Part shown: positions 17,282-26,277 of the stretch, piece by piece
Layout: every line of letters starts with the position of its first letter
Position numbering within the stretch: the stretch's first letter is position 1
From: Pareuzebyella sediminis
GTDB taxonomy: Bacteria; Bacteroidota; Bacteroidia; Flavobacteriales; Flavobacteriaceae
NCBI RefSeq assembly: GCF_008367235.1
Contig: NZ_VTZS01000001.1
Coordinates: 930,001-994,000 of the forward strand
Direction: 5' to 3'
Length of the DNA: 64,000 bases
Made by a program: the position numbers and the translations under genes
Notes under the pieces: model-generated
The model's input: the letters and a program-made list of their open reading frames with translations, nothing else
Told to the model about the DNA's origin: nothing
Databases searched by the model: none

Positions 17282-17971
17282 ATGACAAATAACCAATTCC
17301 TTGAACCTAAATATTACGTTTTGGAGCTGCAATTCGTTTTTTCGCAAAACCATTTCAGAAAGGAGCCTACCAAAGAAATTAGGCATTCCGAAAGTTTGGT
17401 TGGAAATTTGACAGATGACCAGCTGTGGAAAGAATTCAAGGCAGGTAGCGAAGAGGCATTTTCCTTAATTTACCGCAAAAACGTTTCGCTTCTTTATAGC
17501 TATGGGCTAAAAATTGTTACTGACAAAGAATTGATAAAAGACTGTATTCAAGACCTCTTTGTTGAAATATGGAACACTAAACACAGACTAGGCGCGGTCA
17601 AATCTATAAAATCCTATCTTTTCAAATCAATCCGTAGAAAATTAATTTCTGAGTCCGTTAAAAGGCGTAAAAAACTAAGAAAGCAAGAATCCCTGGTCCT
17701 TTCGCAGCATACAATAACCAAGGTCGAAGAGCCTGATTTCATCATAAGTTCCAAAGAAAGCCCCAATGAGCAAAAGTTAAGAGTAGCTTTGGAACATCTC
17801 ACAAGCCGTCAAAAAGAAATCGTTTATCTCAAGTATTTTTCGAAACTCACTTATGTTGAGATTGCCGATACCATGGAACTTAGCATTAAAGGAACGTACA
17901 AGCTCATGGGACGATCTATAGGCTTTTTACGTAAATACATGGTCAACGATCACAAAGTAAATAGGTTATAG
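17282..17971 (+). CDS. ECF-type RNA polymerase sigma factor
   Basis: The 229-residue protein has sigma region 2 at about 55-120 (EEAFSLIYRKN, LYSYGLKIV, IKDCIQDLFVEIW, IKSYLFKSIRRKL) and region 4 at about 165-220 (LTSRQKEIVYLKYFSKLTYVEIA, a helix-turn-helix). This fits the Bacteroidota ECF group that works with FecR. It should direct transcription of the sugar locus once FecR releases it. It is divergent from the permease gene at 17114, an unusual layout because the partner fecR is four genes away. The ATG at 17282 gives about 45 residues before region 2, longer than common, so a later start is possible. Confidence 0.9.
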   Translation: MTNNQFLEPKYYVLELQFVFSQNHFRKEPTKEIRHSESLVGNLTDDQLWKEFKAGSEEAFSLIYRKNVSLLYSYGLKIVTDKELIKDCIQDLFVEIWNTKHRLGAVKSIKSYLFKSIRRKLISESVKRRKKLRKQESLVLSQHTITKVEEPDFIISSKESPNEQKLRVALEHLTSRQKEIVYLKYFSKLTYVEIADTMELSIKGTYKLMGRSIGFLRKYMVNDHKVNRL

Positions 17972-18004
17972 ACTTTTTGATCAATCCAAGTTCTGCGCAA
18001 ATCT

Positions 18005-19582
18005 TCAATTAAGGTTTTCATTGCTCAATATTTGTTTCATAACCTGTTCATTGGCATCGGTATCGCCATATTTTAAGCGTTCTTTTTTCAACTCTTTCTT
18101 CATTTCGGCAATAATAGTTGCATAAGCCTTGTCGTTTATGGCATTGTGCAATTCTTTAGGATCTTTTTGTAGGTCGTAGAATTCCCAGGCGGGCTTAGTG
18201 GTTTCCTTTGAAACTCCCTTTTTATCGAGGCCTTGACCATAGAAAAAAGCCAATTTGTAGCGTTGGTTCCGGATACCGAAGTGTGCCGGTCTATTCGGAT
18301 GATGCAACCAATATCTATAATACATTTGATCTCGCCATTCCTGAGGTGTTTGCCCATTTAAATTTTTACGAAAGCTTTTTCCCTGAATGAATTCGGGTTT
18401 CGGTATGCCCGCATAGTCGGCCATCAAAGCCGAAAAATCAATATTCAAAATGATGTCATCAATACGCTGTCCCCCTCTAATTTCCTTGGGATATCGGATG
18501 ACGAACGGCATACGTAATGACTCTTCGTAAATCAATCTTTTATCAAAAAAGCCGTGTTCCCCTAAGAAATAACCTTGGTCGGCCGTATAGATCACTACCG
18601 TATTGTCGGCTATACCCTCGGCCTCGAGATAGTCGAGCAATTTTCCAATGTTATCGTCGATAGCGGCCCCACAGCGCATGAAATCCTTAACCAATTTTTG
18701 ATAGATTTTTTTTCGCATTTGAACACTGTCCAAACCTTCGAGCGGGTAAGGTAATCCAGGATAGGTAGTCCACCAATTATCCGGATCTTTTGTGGCATTG
18801 TCCCATCGCTGTCCTAAATTCTCCAGTTTTTGTCCAACAAAGGTTCGCCCGGTAGTTTCAGGGCCAAAATCGTATAAAGACGCAGGTTCCGGAATCTCTT
18901 CCCCCTCGTACAACGATGCGAAACGTTCTGGGTAATCGAAAGGCTCATGGGTAGCCTTAAAATTGCAAAACATTAAAAAAGGCTTGGATTTATCCCGGTT
19001 TTCTAAGTGTTCTATGGTCAAGTCGGTAATTACGTCGGTGGAGAAACCTTGGTATTCGCTACCTCCCGAACTATCATATCCATCTTTCCAATCTTCTTCT
19101 GTTTTTAGAATGGGATCCCAATATCGACCCTGTCCGGGCAATACGTTGAAATAATCAAAACCTTCCGGCTTACCGACCAAGTGCCATTTACCGATAATAG
19201 CGGTTTGATACCCATTTTTAGAAAAGGTCTTTGCAATATTAGGATGTCCTTCGGGCAAGGGCTCACTAAGCGTATATACCTGATTGATGTGGCTATACTG
19301 CCCCGTAAGAATGCTACCCCGGCTGGGCGTGCAAATACTATTGGTACAGAAGGCATTCTCAAGAACGGCACCTTCGGCCGCCAATCTCTTGATATTGTCA
19401 TTCTTCACATAATCGGAAAGTAGACCTCCATAAATTCCCCACGCCTGTGACGTATGGTCGTCAGAAAGTATAAAAAGGATATTGGGTCTTTCTTTTTCGG
19501 TTTTGATTTGCCCATAGGCACAATTTCCTATAAATATCACTTGGATGCTAAAGAGTAAAAAGGGAAGAAATATTTTGGTCAT
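18005..19582 (-). CDS. S1-family (formylglycine-dependent) sulfatase
   Basis: The 525-residue protein starts with a signal peptide (FLPFLLFSIQVIFIGNCAYG). Sulfatase metal ligands DD (residues 41-42) follow. The formylglycine motif is CTPSR with the cysteine at about residue 84, followed by GSILTGQY. Downstream are IGKWHL, and TADQGYFLGEHG with metal-binding residues. It needs a formylglycine-generating enzyme for activation, which is not in this window. Such enzymes remove sulfate from glycans of algae or animal matrices; the exact sulfoglycan is not readable. It is convergent with the sigma gene and divergent from a small NTF2-like gene. Its proximity to the SusCD locus suggests a sulfated substrate, but it is not in the same operon. 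Confidence 0.92.
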   Translation of the reverse strand: MTKIFLPFLLFSIQVIFIGNCAYGQIKTEKERPNILFILSDDHTSQAWGIYGGLLSDYVKNDNIKRLAAEGAVLENAFCTNSICTPSRGSILTGQYSHINQVYTLSEPLPEGHPNIAKTFSKNGYQTAIIGKWHLVGKPEGFDYFNVLPGQGRYWDPILKTEEDWKDGYDSSGGSEYQGFSTDVITDLTIEHLENRDKSKPFLMFCNFKATHEPFDYPERFASLYEGEEIPEPASLYDFGPETTGRTFVGQKLENLGQRWDNATKDPDNWWTTYPGLPYPLEGLDSVQMRKKIYQKLVKDFMRCGAAIDDNIGKLLDYLEAEGIADNTVVIYTADQGYFLGEHGFFDKRLIYEESLRMPFVIRYPKEIRGGQRIDDIILNIDFSALMADYAGIPKPEFIQGKSFRKNLNGQTPQEWRDQMYYRYWLHHPNRPAHFGIRNQRYKLAFFYGQGLDKKGVSKETTKPAWEFYDLQKDPKELHNAINDKAYATIIAEMKKELKKERLKYGDTDANEQVMKQILSNENLN

Positions 19583-19732
19583 ATCTTTAAATTAAAAGGA
19601 CCGACAATATAAAGAAGAATAATCAAAAACCACTTGGCGTTTTTATAAAGTATTACCAGCATTTATCCTACACAAGATATACCTCATCTTTTTTAGGAGA
19701 ATTAGTTTATCTTTCAGATTAAAATGTAACCG

Positions 19733-20158
19733 ATGAAAATAACCTTTTCCCTTTTACTGCTTATATTGGCCTTACCTCCACTTCATGCTCAAGAAGAGGA
19801 GGTTAAAACAATTCGAAAAATTCTACAAGAACAACAGGAAGCATGGTCAGACCATGATTTGGAAGGTTTTATGCAAGGATATTGGAAATCTGACTCCTTA
19901 ACCTATTTTAGTGGTGGGCAAACTACCAAAGGTTGGCAAACCACCTTAGACAACTACAAAAAAGGATACCCTACCCCTGCCCATACGGGAACACTGAACT
20001 TTCGAATTGCTGAAATCACAAAAATCAATGATGACGCATACTATGTGATGGGGGAGTATTTTTTGACCCGTGAGGTGGGTGACTCCAAGGGTACGTTCAT
20101 GATTATATTCAAACGGATCAAAGGAGAATGGAAAATCGTAGCCGATTCCTCTTGTTGA
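19733..20158 (+). CDS. Secreted NTF2-like (DUF4440-type) protein
   Basis: The 141-residue protein has a signal peptide (hydrophobic, ending PPLHAQE) and one NTF2-like domain: the helix TIRKILQEQQEAWSDHDLEGFM, then a strand carrying YFSGGQTTKGW, and a final sheet with GTFMIIFKRIKGEWKIVADSS. This domain type often binds small ligands or acts as a hydrolase or isomerase; no activity can be assigned. It is transcribed divergently from the sulfatase and converges on an unknown gene whose stop lies four bases away. It is not clearly in an operon. Confidence 0.8.
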   Translation: MKITFSLLLLILALPPLHAQEEEVKTIRKILQEQQEAWSDHDLEGFMQGYWKSDSLTYFSGGQTTKGWQTTLDNYKKGYPTPAHTGTLNFRIAEITKINDDAYYVMGEYFLTREVGDSKGTFMIIFKRIKGEWKIVADSSC

Positions 20159-20161
20159 CCC

Positions 20162-21076
20162 CTAATCTTCTATGTTTTCGGGAGTCTCATAATACACAAT
20201 TCTGCGGGTCGTGTAGGTATTATCAGGTGTGACTATTTCCTTTACCCAATTATTGTATCGGCTACCATCGAACTGATAGATGTAGTGTTCGGCAGTAGTT
20301 ATTAGGCCACGCTTCGTAGTCACCTCTGAAAGCACACCGTCTTTATCATACACATAGTGCACTTCGGATTGGGGCAGCCATTTCTGGGTTACACTATCCA
20401 TGGCAAATTCGGCCTCGAAAATCAAATTATCTTTTCTGAGAATTTCCTTTTTCCTAGTGCTCAAGTCTCCGTTGATATAGTCATCGGTAACAATTTTGAT
20501 CTCTACTGAATCTATTTTCTCACGTCGAACAGACTGGAGCAAGACATTATTTCGCTTTTTAATCATAACCGATGCGTCTTCCGAGTCGGTATACTCTATT
20601 GTTATTTCGTCCGTACCATTGGTATCGGTATGTACAATTTTTATCAATGCGCCTGTATCATCATAGTGATAAATATTTTTTTCCAAGGCCTCTTGTTCAT
20701 AGGAAACAATATTTTCAACAACTTGCCTCTTTAATCCTGTGGTATCGAATTCGTATAAATTGGCAATAGAGGTTGCCGGGTCAAAAGTGTTGTCGTGGTA
20801 ATTTTCTACTCTTTTTTCTATAAGCTCACCATTGCGGTATCTATAAAAGGTATTTTCATAGTCATCGTCGCTATATCGTGTAACGGCTTTTGACAGGCGC
20901 CCTTTTTGATCAAAGTGATACTCTTCTTTTCCATAATCGGTGATAACAAGCGCCGATTTCACTTCGCCAATCAAATCAAAATCCTCCACTTTAAAGGTTT
21001 TGATTTCTTGGGATGATAGTATCGAACTTAGGCTACTTGTCAGAATTATAATACTAAATACGTACCACTTTACCAT
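20162..21076 (-). CDS. Unknown secreted protein with RHS-like short repeats
   Basis: The 304-residue product has a signal peptide (about 1-22). The rest is beta-rich with repeated short strands of the type YHFDQKGRLSKAVTRYSDD, YHYDDTGALIKIVHTD and YVYDKDGVLSEVTTKRG, about 20 residues each. This spacing resembles RHS/YD-type sheets, and the protein may be a surface or periplasmic beta-sheet protein. No enzyme motif is seen. It lies just upstream of the dnaK terminator and its stop is four bases from that of the convergent NTF2-like gene. The function is unknown. Confidence 0.7.
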   Translation of the reverse strand: MVKWYVFSIIILTSSLSSILSSQEIKTFKVEDFDLIGEVKSALVITDYGKEEYHFDQKGRLSKAVTRYSDDDYENTFYRYRNGELIEKRVENYHDNTFDPATSIANLYEFDTTGLKRQVVENIVSYEQEALEKNIYHYDDTGALIKIVHTDTNGTDEITIEYTDSEDASVMIKKRNNVLLQSVRREKIDSVEIKIVTDDYINGDLSTRKKEILRKDNLIFEAEFAMDSVTQKWLPQSEVHYVYDKDGVLSEVTTKRGLITTAEHYIYQFDGSRYNNWVKEIVTPDNTYTTRRIVYYETPENIED

Positions 21077-21133
21077 GTTGCAAAATTAGTTGTTATTCGG
21101 TCAATGGGAAACAAAAGCCATGACAAATCGATG

Positions 21134-21176
21134 AAAAGAAAAACCCGTCAGGTTTCATTTTGATACCTGACGGGTT
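21134..21176 (-). terminator. Intrinsic terminator of dnaK
   Basis: AACCCGTCAGGT (21142-21153) pairs perfectly over 12 bp with ACCTGACGGGTT (21165-21176). On the minus strand the stem is followed by TTTCTTTT. It lies 24 bases past the dnaK stop. Confidence 0.85.
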
Positions 21177-21200
21177 GTATTTAAAAGATTTATAGATGTA

Positions 21201-23111
21201 TTATTTCACTTCTTCAAAATCTACATCTTCGACATTATCCCCTTCTTTAGCACCTGAATCCGCGGTATCTTCTCCGCCTGGAGCTTGACCTTCACCTTGT
21301 TGTGCTTCGGCTTGGGCCTTGTACATTTCTTCGGAAGCGACCTTCCATGCCTCATTGATTTTTTCCAAGGCTGGGGTTATTACCGCCAAGTCTTTACCTT
21401 CATGAGCCTTTTTCAGTTCTTCCAAAGCCTCTTCGATAGGCTTTTTCTTATCTTCGGAAAGCTTATCGCCAAATTCTTTCAACTGCTTTTCAGTCTGGAA
21501 AATCATGCTATCAGCTTCATTAAGCTTATCGGCCGTTTCTTTTGCCTTTTTATCACTTTCCGCATTAGCCTCGGCTTCGGCTTTCATCTTTTTGATTTCT
21601 TCTTCTGTCAAACCAGATGATGCCTCGATTCTAATATCTTGTGACTTCCCTGTTGCTTTATCGGTTGCGGAAACTTTAATGATTCCGTTCGCATCGATAT
21701 CAAAGGTCACTTCTATTTGAGGCGTTCCTCTTGGTGCGGGCGGAATTCCATCTAAATGGAAACGACCAATTGTTTTATTGTCAGTCGCCATGGGTCGCTC
21801 ACCCTGCAATACATGAATCTCAACGGAAGGCTGATTATCGGCTGCAGTGGAAAATACCTGTGATTTTTTTGAAGGTATTGTTGTATTTGCTTCAATCAAC
21901 TTAGTCATAACACCGCCCATGGTTTCTATACCCAAGGACAAGGGCGTAACGTCTAACAATAACACATCTTTTACGTCTCCGGTCAGTACACCACCTTGAA
22001 TTGCCGCACCGATCGCTACAACTTCATCAGGATTTACACCTTTAGAAGGTTTTTTTCCAAAAAACTTCTCCACAGCCTCTTGTACAGCAGGTATTCTTGT
22101 CGATCCACCTACTAAGATGATTTCGTCAATATCGCTCTTTGATAGTCCCGCAGATTTTAATGCGGTCTCACATGGTGCAATAGTTCTTTTCACCAAATCA
22201 TCGATCAACTGCTCAAACTTAGATCGAGTAAGGGTTCGCACCAAGTGCTTAGGTCCAGATGCAGTTGCCGTCACATAGGGCAAATTGATTTCTGTTTGTG
22301 CTGAAGAAGATAATTCGATTTTCGCCTTCTCGGCGGCCTCGCGTAAACGTTGCAGTGCCATAGCGTCTTTGCGCAAATCGATTCCCTCGTCTTTATTGAA
22401 CTCTTCTGCCAACCAATCGATTATTTTTTGGTCTACATCATCGCCACCTAAGTGGGTATCACCGTCAGTGGACAGTACTTCGAATACACCATCGCCAAGC
22501 TCGAGGATGGAAACATCATGCGTACCACCTCCAAAGTCAAAAACTACGACTTTTTGATCGGTATCCTTTTTATCAAGGCCGTAGGCCAAAGAAGCCGCAG
22601 TAGGTTCGTTGATGATGCGCTCAACGGTCAATCCTGCAATTTCACCAGCTTCCTTAGTTGCCTGACGCTGAGAGTCATTAAAATACGCCGGTACCGTGAT
22701 AACGGCACGGGTTACATCCTGTCCTAAATAATCTTCTGCGGTTTTCTTCATTTTTTGAAGAATCATAGCCGATAATTCTTGGGGGGTGTATTTACGACCA
22801 TCCACATCTACACGCGGTGTATCATTGTCACCTTTGACCACTTTATAGGGTACCCTTTCTGCTTCCTTTGAAGACTCGGAATACTTATTCCCCATAAAAC
22901 GTTTTATCGAATAAATCGTTTTTTCTGGATTAGTTACCGCTTGTCGCTTCGCAGGGTCCCCCACTTTTATTTCGCCTCCCTCAACAAATGCAATTACCGA
23001 GGGGGTAGTTCGTTTTCCTTCTGCATTTGGGATTACCACGGGTTCGTTGCCCTCCATAACGGAGACACAGGAATTGGTCGTACCCAAATCGATGCCTATG
23101 ATCTTGCTCAT
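21201..23111 (-). CDS. dnaK: Molecular chaperone DnaK (Hsp70)
   Basis: The 636-residue protein is a complete Hsp70. The ATPase domain opens with [17 protein letters not shown] and contains [14 protein letters not shown] and [18 protein letters not shown]. The substrate-binding domain has [20 protein letters not shown], and the lid ends in the usual acidic tail (EDVDFEEVK). It folds nascent and heat-damaged proteins with DnaJ and GrpE, which are not in the window. It appears monocistronic: a strong terminator follows and the upstream neighbour is divergent. Upstream lies a composite promoter (TGACA-N3-TGTCA, TTGG-N20-TACC) that is shared with clpB. Confidence 0.99.
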   Translation of the reverse strand: MSKIIGIDLGTTNSCVSVMEGNEPVVIPNAEGKRTTPSVIAFVEGGEIKVGDPAKRQAVTNPEKTIYSIKRFMGNKYSESSKEAERVPYKVVKGDNDTPRVDVDGRKYTPQELSAMILQKMKKTAEDYLGQDVTRAVITVPAYFNDSQRQATKEAGEIAGLTVERIINEPTAASLAYGLDKKDTDQKVVVFDFGGGTHDVSILELGDGVFEVLSTDGDTHLGGDDVDQKIIDWLAEEFNKDEGIDLRKDAMALQRLREAAEKAKIELSSSAQTEINLPYVTATASGPKHLVRTLTRSKFEQLIDDLVKRTIAPCETALKSAGLSKSDIDEIILVGGSTRIPAVQEAVEKFFGKKPSKGVNPDEVVAIGAAIQGGVLTGDVKDVLLLDVTPLSLGIETMGGVMTKLIEANTTIPSKKSQVFSTAADNQPSVEIHVLQGERPMATDNKTIGRFHLDGIPPAPRGTPQIEVTFDIDANGIIKVSATDKATGKSQDIRIEASSGLTEEEIKKMKAEAEANAESDKKAKETADKLNEADSMIFQTEKQLKEFGDKLSEDKKKPIEEALEELKKAHEGKDLAVITPALEKINEAWKVASEEMYKAQAEAQQGEGQAPGGEDTADSGAKEGDNVEDVDFEEVK

Positions 23112-23151
23112 TCTATATGTTTTAAATTATTAGTGCTTTATTTTTTCGGTC

Positions 23152-23204
23152 GGTATGAGAATGACAAACAATATGCCAAGAGGCGGAGACCTGACATGAT
23201 GTCA
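23152..23204 (-). promoter_or_regulatory. dnaK upstream region: dyad plus TTGG-N20-TACC promoter-like element
   Basis: Read on the minus strand, a perfect 13-base dyad TGACATCATGTCA (23192-23204) is followed after 10 bases by TCTTGG (23176-23181) and ATTGTT (23167-23172). TACC follows at 23152-23155, exactly 20 bases after TTGG. The same arrangement stands upstream of clpB. It does not match the housekeeping -7 TAnnTTTG, which suggests a distinct heat-shock promoter with an operator. The ATG is 41 bases past TACC. Confidence 0.6.
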
Positions 23205-23325
23205 TTTTTAGATTATTTGTTTAGGTAAATTAGAAAAACGAGCCCCCTTCATTAAAGTTTAGTCCAAGAAGTGCGGTTATTTTTATAATTTGCGCCTTAC
23301 CTGAAAATACTTCAATACAAAATTT

Positions 23326-24486
23326 ATGAAATCTAATCGCCGTAATTTTCTGAGAAAAGGCCTGTCATCTGCCGCTGGGTTTGCAGCCGCCTCCATGATT
23401 CCTTTTGACAGCTTTGGAATGGACCCCCAAGCGCACAAAGAAATTATTGTACCTGCCAAAGCGCATTCCAAACCGAAAGATGCTATAAGATTCTCAGTAA
23501 TCGGAATAAATCACGGTCACATCTACGGCATGGTCGATTCATTGATCAAAGGTGGGGGTACCTTGGTTGAGGTATATGCTAAAGAACCTGACCTCTTAAA
23601 AAATTTCACTAAGAGATTTCCTGAGGTTACCATTGCCCGAAACGAAGACGAAATCATTCAAGACAATTCCATACAACTTGTAGCTAGTGCCGCGATTCCT
23701 GTCGAAAGGGCTCCAATAGGTATAAAGGTCATGAAATCGGGAAAAGATTACATGGTTGACAAACCAGGCATAGTTACCTTTGAGCAGTTTGATGAGGTCA
23801 AGAAAGTTCAAAAAGAAACCGGTCGAATCTACTCAATTACTTATAGTGAAAGACTTGGAAACCCAGCTTCGGTGATGGCCGGAGAACTAATACAGGAAGG
23901 GGCTATTGGAAAAGTAGTTCAACTCATAGGTCTTGGGCCCCATCGTATGCGTCCGGAAAGTCGCCCAGATTGGTTCTTTTATCCAGAAAAGGCAGGTGGA
24001 ATTTTATGTGATATAGGCTCTCACCAATGTGATCAGTTTCTGTACTATACCAATTCAAAACAGGCAGAGGTAAGTATGGCACAAACGGGGAATTTTGATA
24101 TCCCACAATATCCTGATTATCAAGATTTTGGAGATATGAGTGTACGCAGTGACCATGCCACAGGTTATATTCGCATTGACTGGTTTACCCCAGAAGGTCT
24201 GGGTACTTGGGGAGACGGCCGTACGTTCATTCTAGGGACCGATGGATATATCGAAATGCGAAAATATATTGACATTGCTGGGCGAGAAGGGGGCAACCAT
24301 TTGTTCCTAGTCAATCAAAAGGAAACCAAGTATTATAACTGCAGCAATGTACACATGCCCTATGGTGAACAATTGGTCAGTGATGTGGTACATCGTACCG
24401 AAACGGCCATGGGACAAGCACATTGCTTTCTAGCTACCGAACTGGCCCTGACAGCTCAGAAAATGGCTTATAAATTGTCTACTTAA
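23326..24486 (+). CDS. Exported Gfo/Idh/MocA-family oxidoreductase
   Basis: The 386-residue protein has a twin-arginine signal (RRNFLRKGL, arginines 5-6) and a Rossmann-like start (IRFSVIGINHGHIYGM). The MVDKPG segment stands where the family's EKP motif carries the catalytic lysine, and GGILCDIGSHQCDQFLYY is in the C-terminal domain. It probably acts on a sugar or cyclitol in the periplasm. It is divergent from dnaK; the spacer is 214 bases. The nucleotide-binding glycine pattern is looser than in the other two copies in this window, so the catalytic state is less sure. It is followed by L-serine dehydratase after 143 bases. The substrate is unknown. Confidence 0.8.
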   Translation: MKSNRRNFLRKGLSSAAGFAAASMIPFDSFGMDPQAHKEIIVPAKAHSKPKDAIRFSVIGINHGHIYGMVDSLIKGGGTLVEVYAKEPDLLKNFTKRFPEVTIARNEDEIIQDNSIQLVASAAIPVERAPIGIKVMKSGKDYMVDKPGIVTFEQFDEVKKVQKETGRIYSITYSERLGNPASVMAGELIQEGAIGKVVQLIGLGPHRMRPESRPDWFFYPEKAGGILCDIGSHQCDQFLYYTNSKQAEVSMAQTGNFDIPQYPDYQDFGDMSVRSDHATGYIRIDWFTPEGLGTWGDGRTFILGTDGYIEMRKYIDIAGREGGNHLFLVNQKETKYYNCSNVHMPYGEQLVSDVVHRTETAMGQAHCFLATELALTAQKMAYKLST

Positions 24487-24629
24487 GTATTCGAAAAACT
24501 CAATTTTCAACAGTAATATCGGTGGATGCCTTTAAGCAAATGAATAGACGGCTGAACATGTCTTTGAAATAGCAAATCCACTTAACGGGAATAGACCTAC
24601 ATCTATAACTTCTCTAATTCACCATATCT

Positions 24630-26057
24630 ATGGAAGCCATCAGTATTTTTGACATGCTTAAAATTGGTGTAGGGCCCTCAAGTTCCCACACCCTTGGTCC
24701 TTGGCGGGCAGCAGAACGATGGATTTCAGAACTTAAAGCCGCTGACCTCTTTGCTAAGGTAGTACAAATTAAAGTCCACATATATGGTTCTCTTTCCCTG
24801 ACGGGAAAGGGGCATGCCACTGACTATGCCATTATGCTAGGCCTATCGGGTGCCGATCCGATTACCATACCCATTGATTCCATCCATTCTACCGTTGATA
24901 CTATTAAAGAAACCCAAGCATTACAGTTTGATGGCAAGGTCGAACTTCCTTTTCGGCCTGAAACCGATATCGTTTTTCATAGTAAATTCTTGCCATTTCA
25001 TGCTAATGGACTGCAATTCGAGGCCCTTTTCAAATCAGGGGATAAAAAAGTTAACACATATTACTCCATTGGTGGCGGTTTTGTAGTCACAAAAGAACGT
25101 AAGAATGCTAAAAGAAAACTTGATGCCTTTCATAATTTTCCATTTCCGGTACAGCATGGAGCAGAACTTTTGACTTATTGTAGGGGCCAAAATAAATCGA
25201 TTTCCCAGCTGGTACTCGAAAATGAGCGATCGCTACGTTCCGATGAAGAAATTAACTTGCGCCTCAATCATATTTGGTCTACCATGCTTGAATGTATGTA
25301 CATTGGCTGCCATACCGATGGGAAATTACCAGGTGGACTCCAGGTACGCAGAAGGGCGTTCGACCTCAATCAAAGTCTACTCAATGGCAGAAAGTCATAT
25401 GAGAACCCCATAGAATGGCTAGAGACCATTCGCGGTACCGAAGTGAGATTCCGTGAAATATTGAAATGGGTCAGCTGTTTTGCCCTTGCCGTAAATGAGG
25501 TCAATGCTAGCTTGGGACGTGTCGTCACGGCTCCTACGAACGGTAGTGCAGGTGTTATTCCCGCGGTGTTAATGTATTACATGGTCATCGAAAACCATAA
25601 TGCAGGCTTTGAGCAGATTAAAAGTTTTCTTCTTGTGGCCGGTGAAATTGGAAGTATTTTCAAAAAAGGAGCCACTATCTCCGCAGCAATGGGCGGTTGT
25701 CAGGCGGAAATCGGTGTTTCTTCCGCAATGGCAGCAGGGGCCTTAACGGAACTTCTTGGTGGAAGTCCGGAGCAGGTTTTAATGGCTGCAGAAATTGCCA
25801 TGGAACATCATCTAGGTCTAACTTGCGATCCAGTGGCGGGCCTTGTTCAAGTACCTTGTATCGAGCGAAACTCCATGGGGGCTATAAAAGCAATTAACGC
25901 AGCCGAACTAGCCCTAGGATCTAATCCCAAAGATGCAAAAGTATCCTTGGACAAGGTTGTGGAAACCATGTGGCAAACTGCGAAGGATATGAGCTCGAAA
26001 TACAAGGAAACTTCGGAAGGGGGTCTTGCCGTGGGAATCAATATCAGTGATTGCTAG
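24630..26057 (+). CDS. sdaA: L-serine ammonia-lyase, single-chain iron-sulfur type
   Basis: The 475-residue enzyme converts L-serine to pyruvate and ammonia in the cytoplasm. The N-terminal domain opens ISIFDMLKIGVGPSSSHTLGPW, the family signature. The catalytic alpha domain has TAPTNGSAGVIPA. Cysteines of GGCQAEIG, LTCDPVAG and VPCIERN fit the oxygen-labile [4Fe-4S] cluster ligands of SdaA. Length agrees with single-chain family members (about 455-475). It is on the plus strand downstream of an oxidoreductase gene, with no clear operon partner. Confidence 0.95.
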   Translation: MEAISIFDMLKIGVGPSSSHTLGPWRAAERWISELKAADLFAKVVQIKVHIYGSLSLTGKGHATDYAIMLGLSGADPITIPIDSIHSTVDTIKETQALQFDGKVELPFRPETDIVFHSKFLPFHANGLQFEALFKSGDKKVNTYYSIGGGFVVTKERKNAKRKLDAFHNFPFPVQHGAELLTYCRGQNKSISQLVLENERSLRSDEEINLRLNHIWSTMLECMYIGCHTDGKLPGGLQVRRRAFDLNQSLLNGRKSYENPIEWLETIRGTEVRFREILKWVSCFALAVNEVNASLGRVVTAPTNGSAGVIPAVLMYYMVIENHNAGFEQIKSFLLVAGEIGSIFKKGATISAAMGGCQAEIGVSSAMAAGALTELLGGSPEQVLMAAEIAMEHHLGLTCDPVAGLVQVPCIERNSMGAIKAINAAELALGSNPKDAKVSLDKVVETMWQTAKDMSSKYKETSEGGLAVGINISDC

Positions 26058-26206
26058 ATGTGAAATTTTCGATGAAAGCCCATAAAAGGCCAATTATCAC
26101 TAGGTTCATCGACCTGCCGGTCTTACTTCAACCATTCTTTAACAGCTTTTCAAGTTGAACAACTATGTGTTTTTCAAAGCGAGCAGATTCCCTTTAGACC
26201 CAATCT

Positions 26207-26214
26207 TAATTTTG
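26207..26214 (+). promoter_or_regulatory. Candidate promoter -7 element for the TIR-receiver gene
   Basis: TAATTTTG matches the Bacteroidota -7 consensus TAnnTTTG exactly, 63 bases before the ATG at 26278. No clear -33 TTG is visible at the usual distance, so support is moderate. Confidence 0.35.
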
Positions 26215-26277
26215 TTTTAAAATCATTCTTTCAATATCTTAGTATTCCTCCCCCGATAATGCACCCAAAGCATCAAA

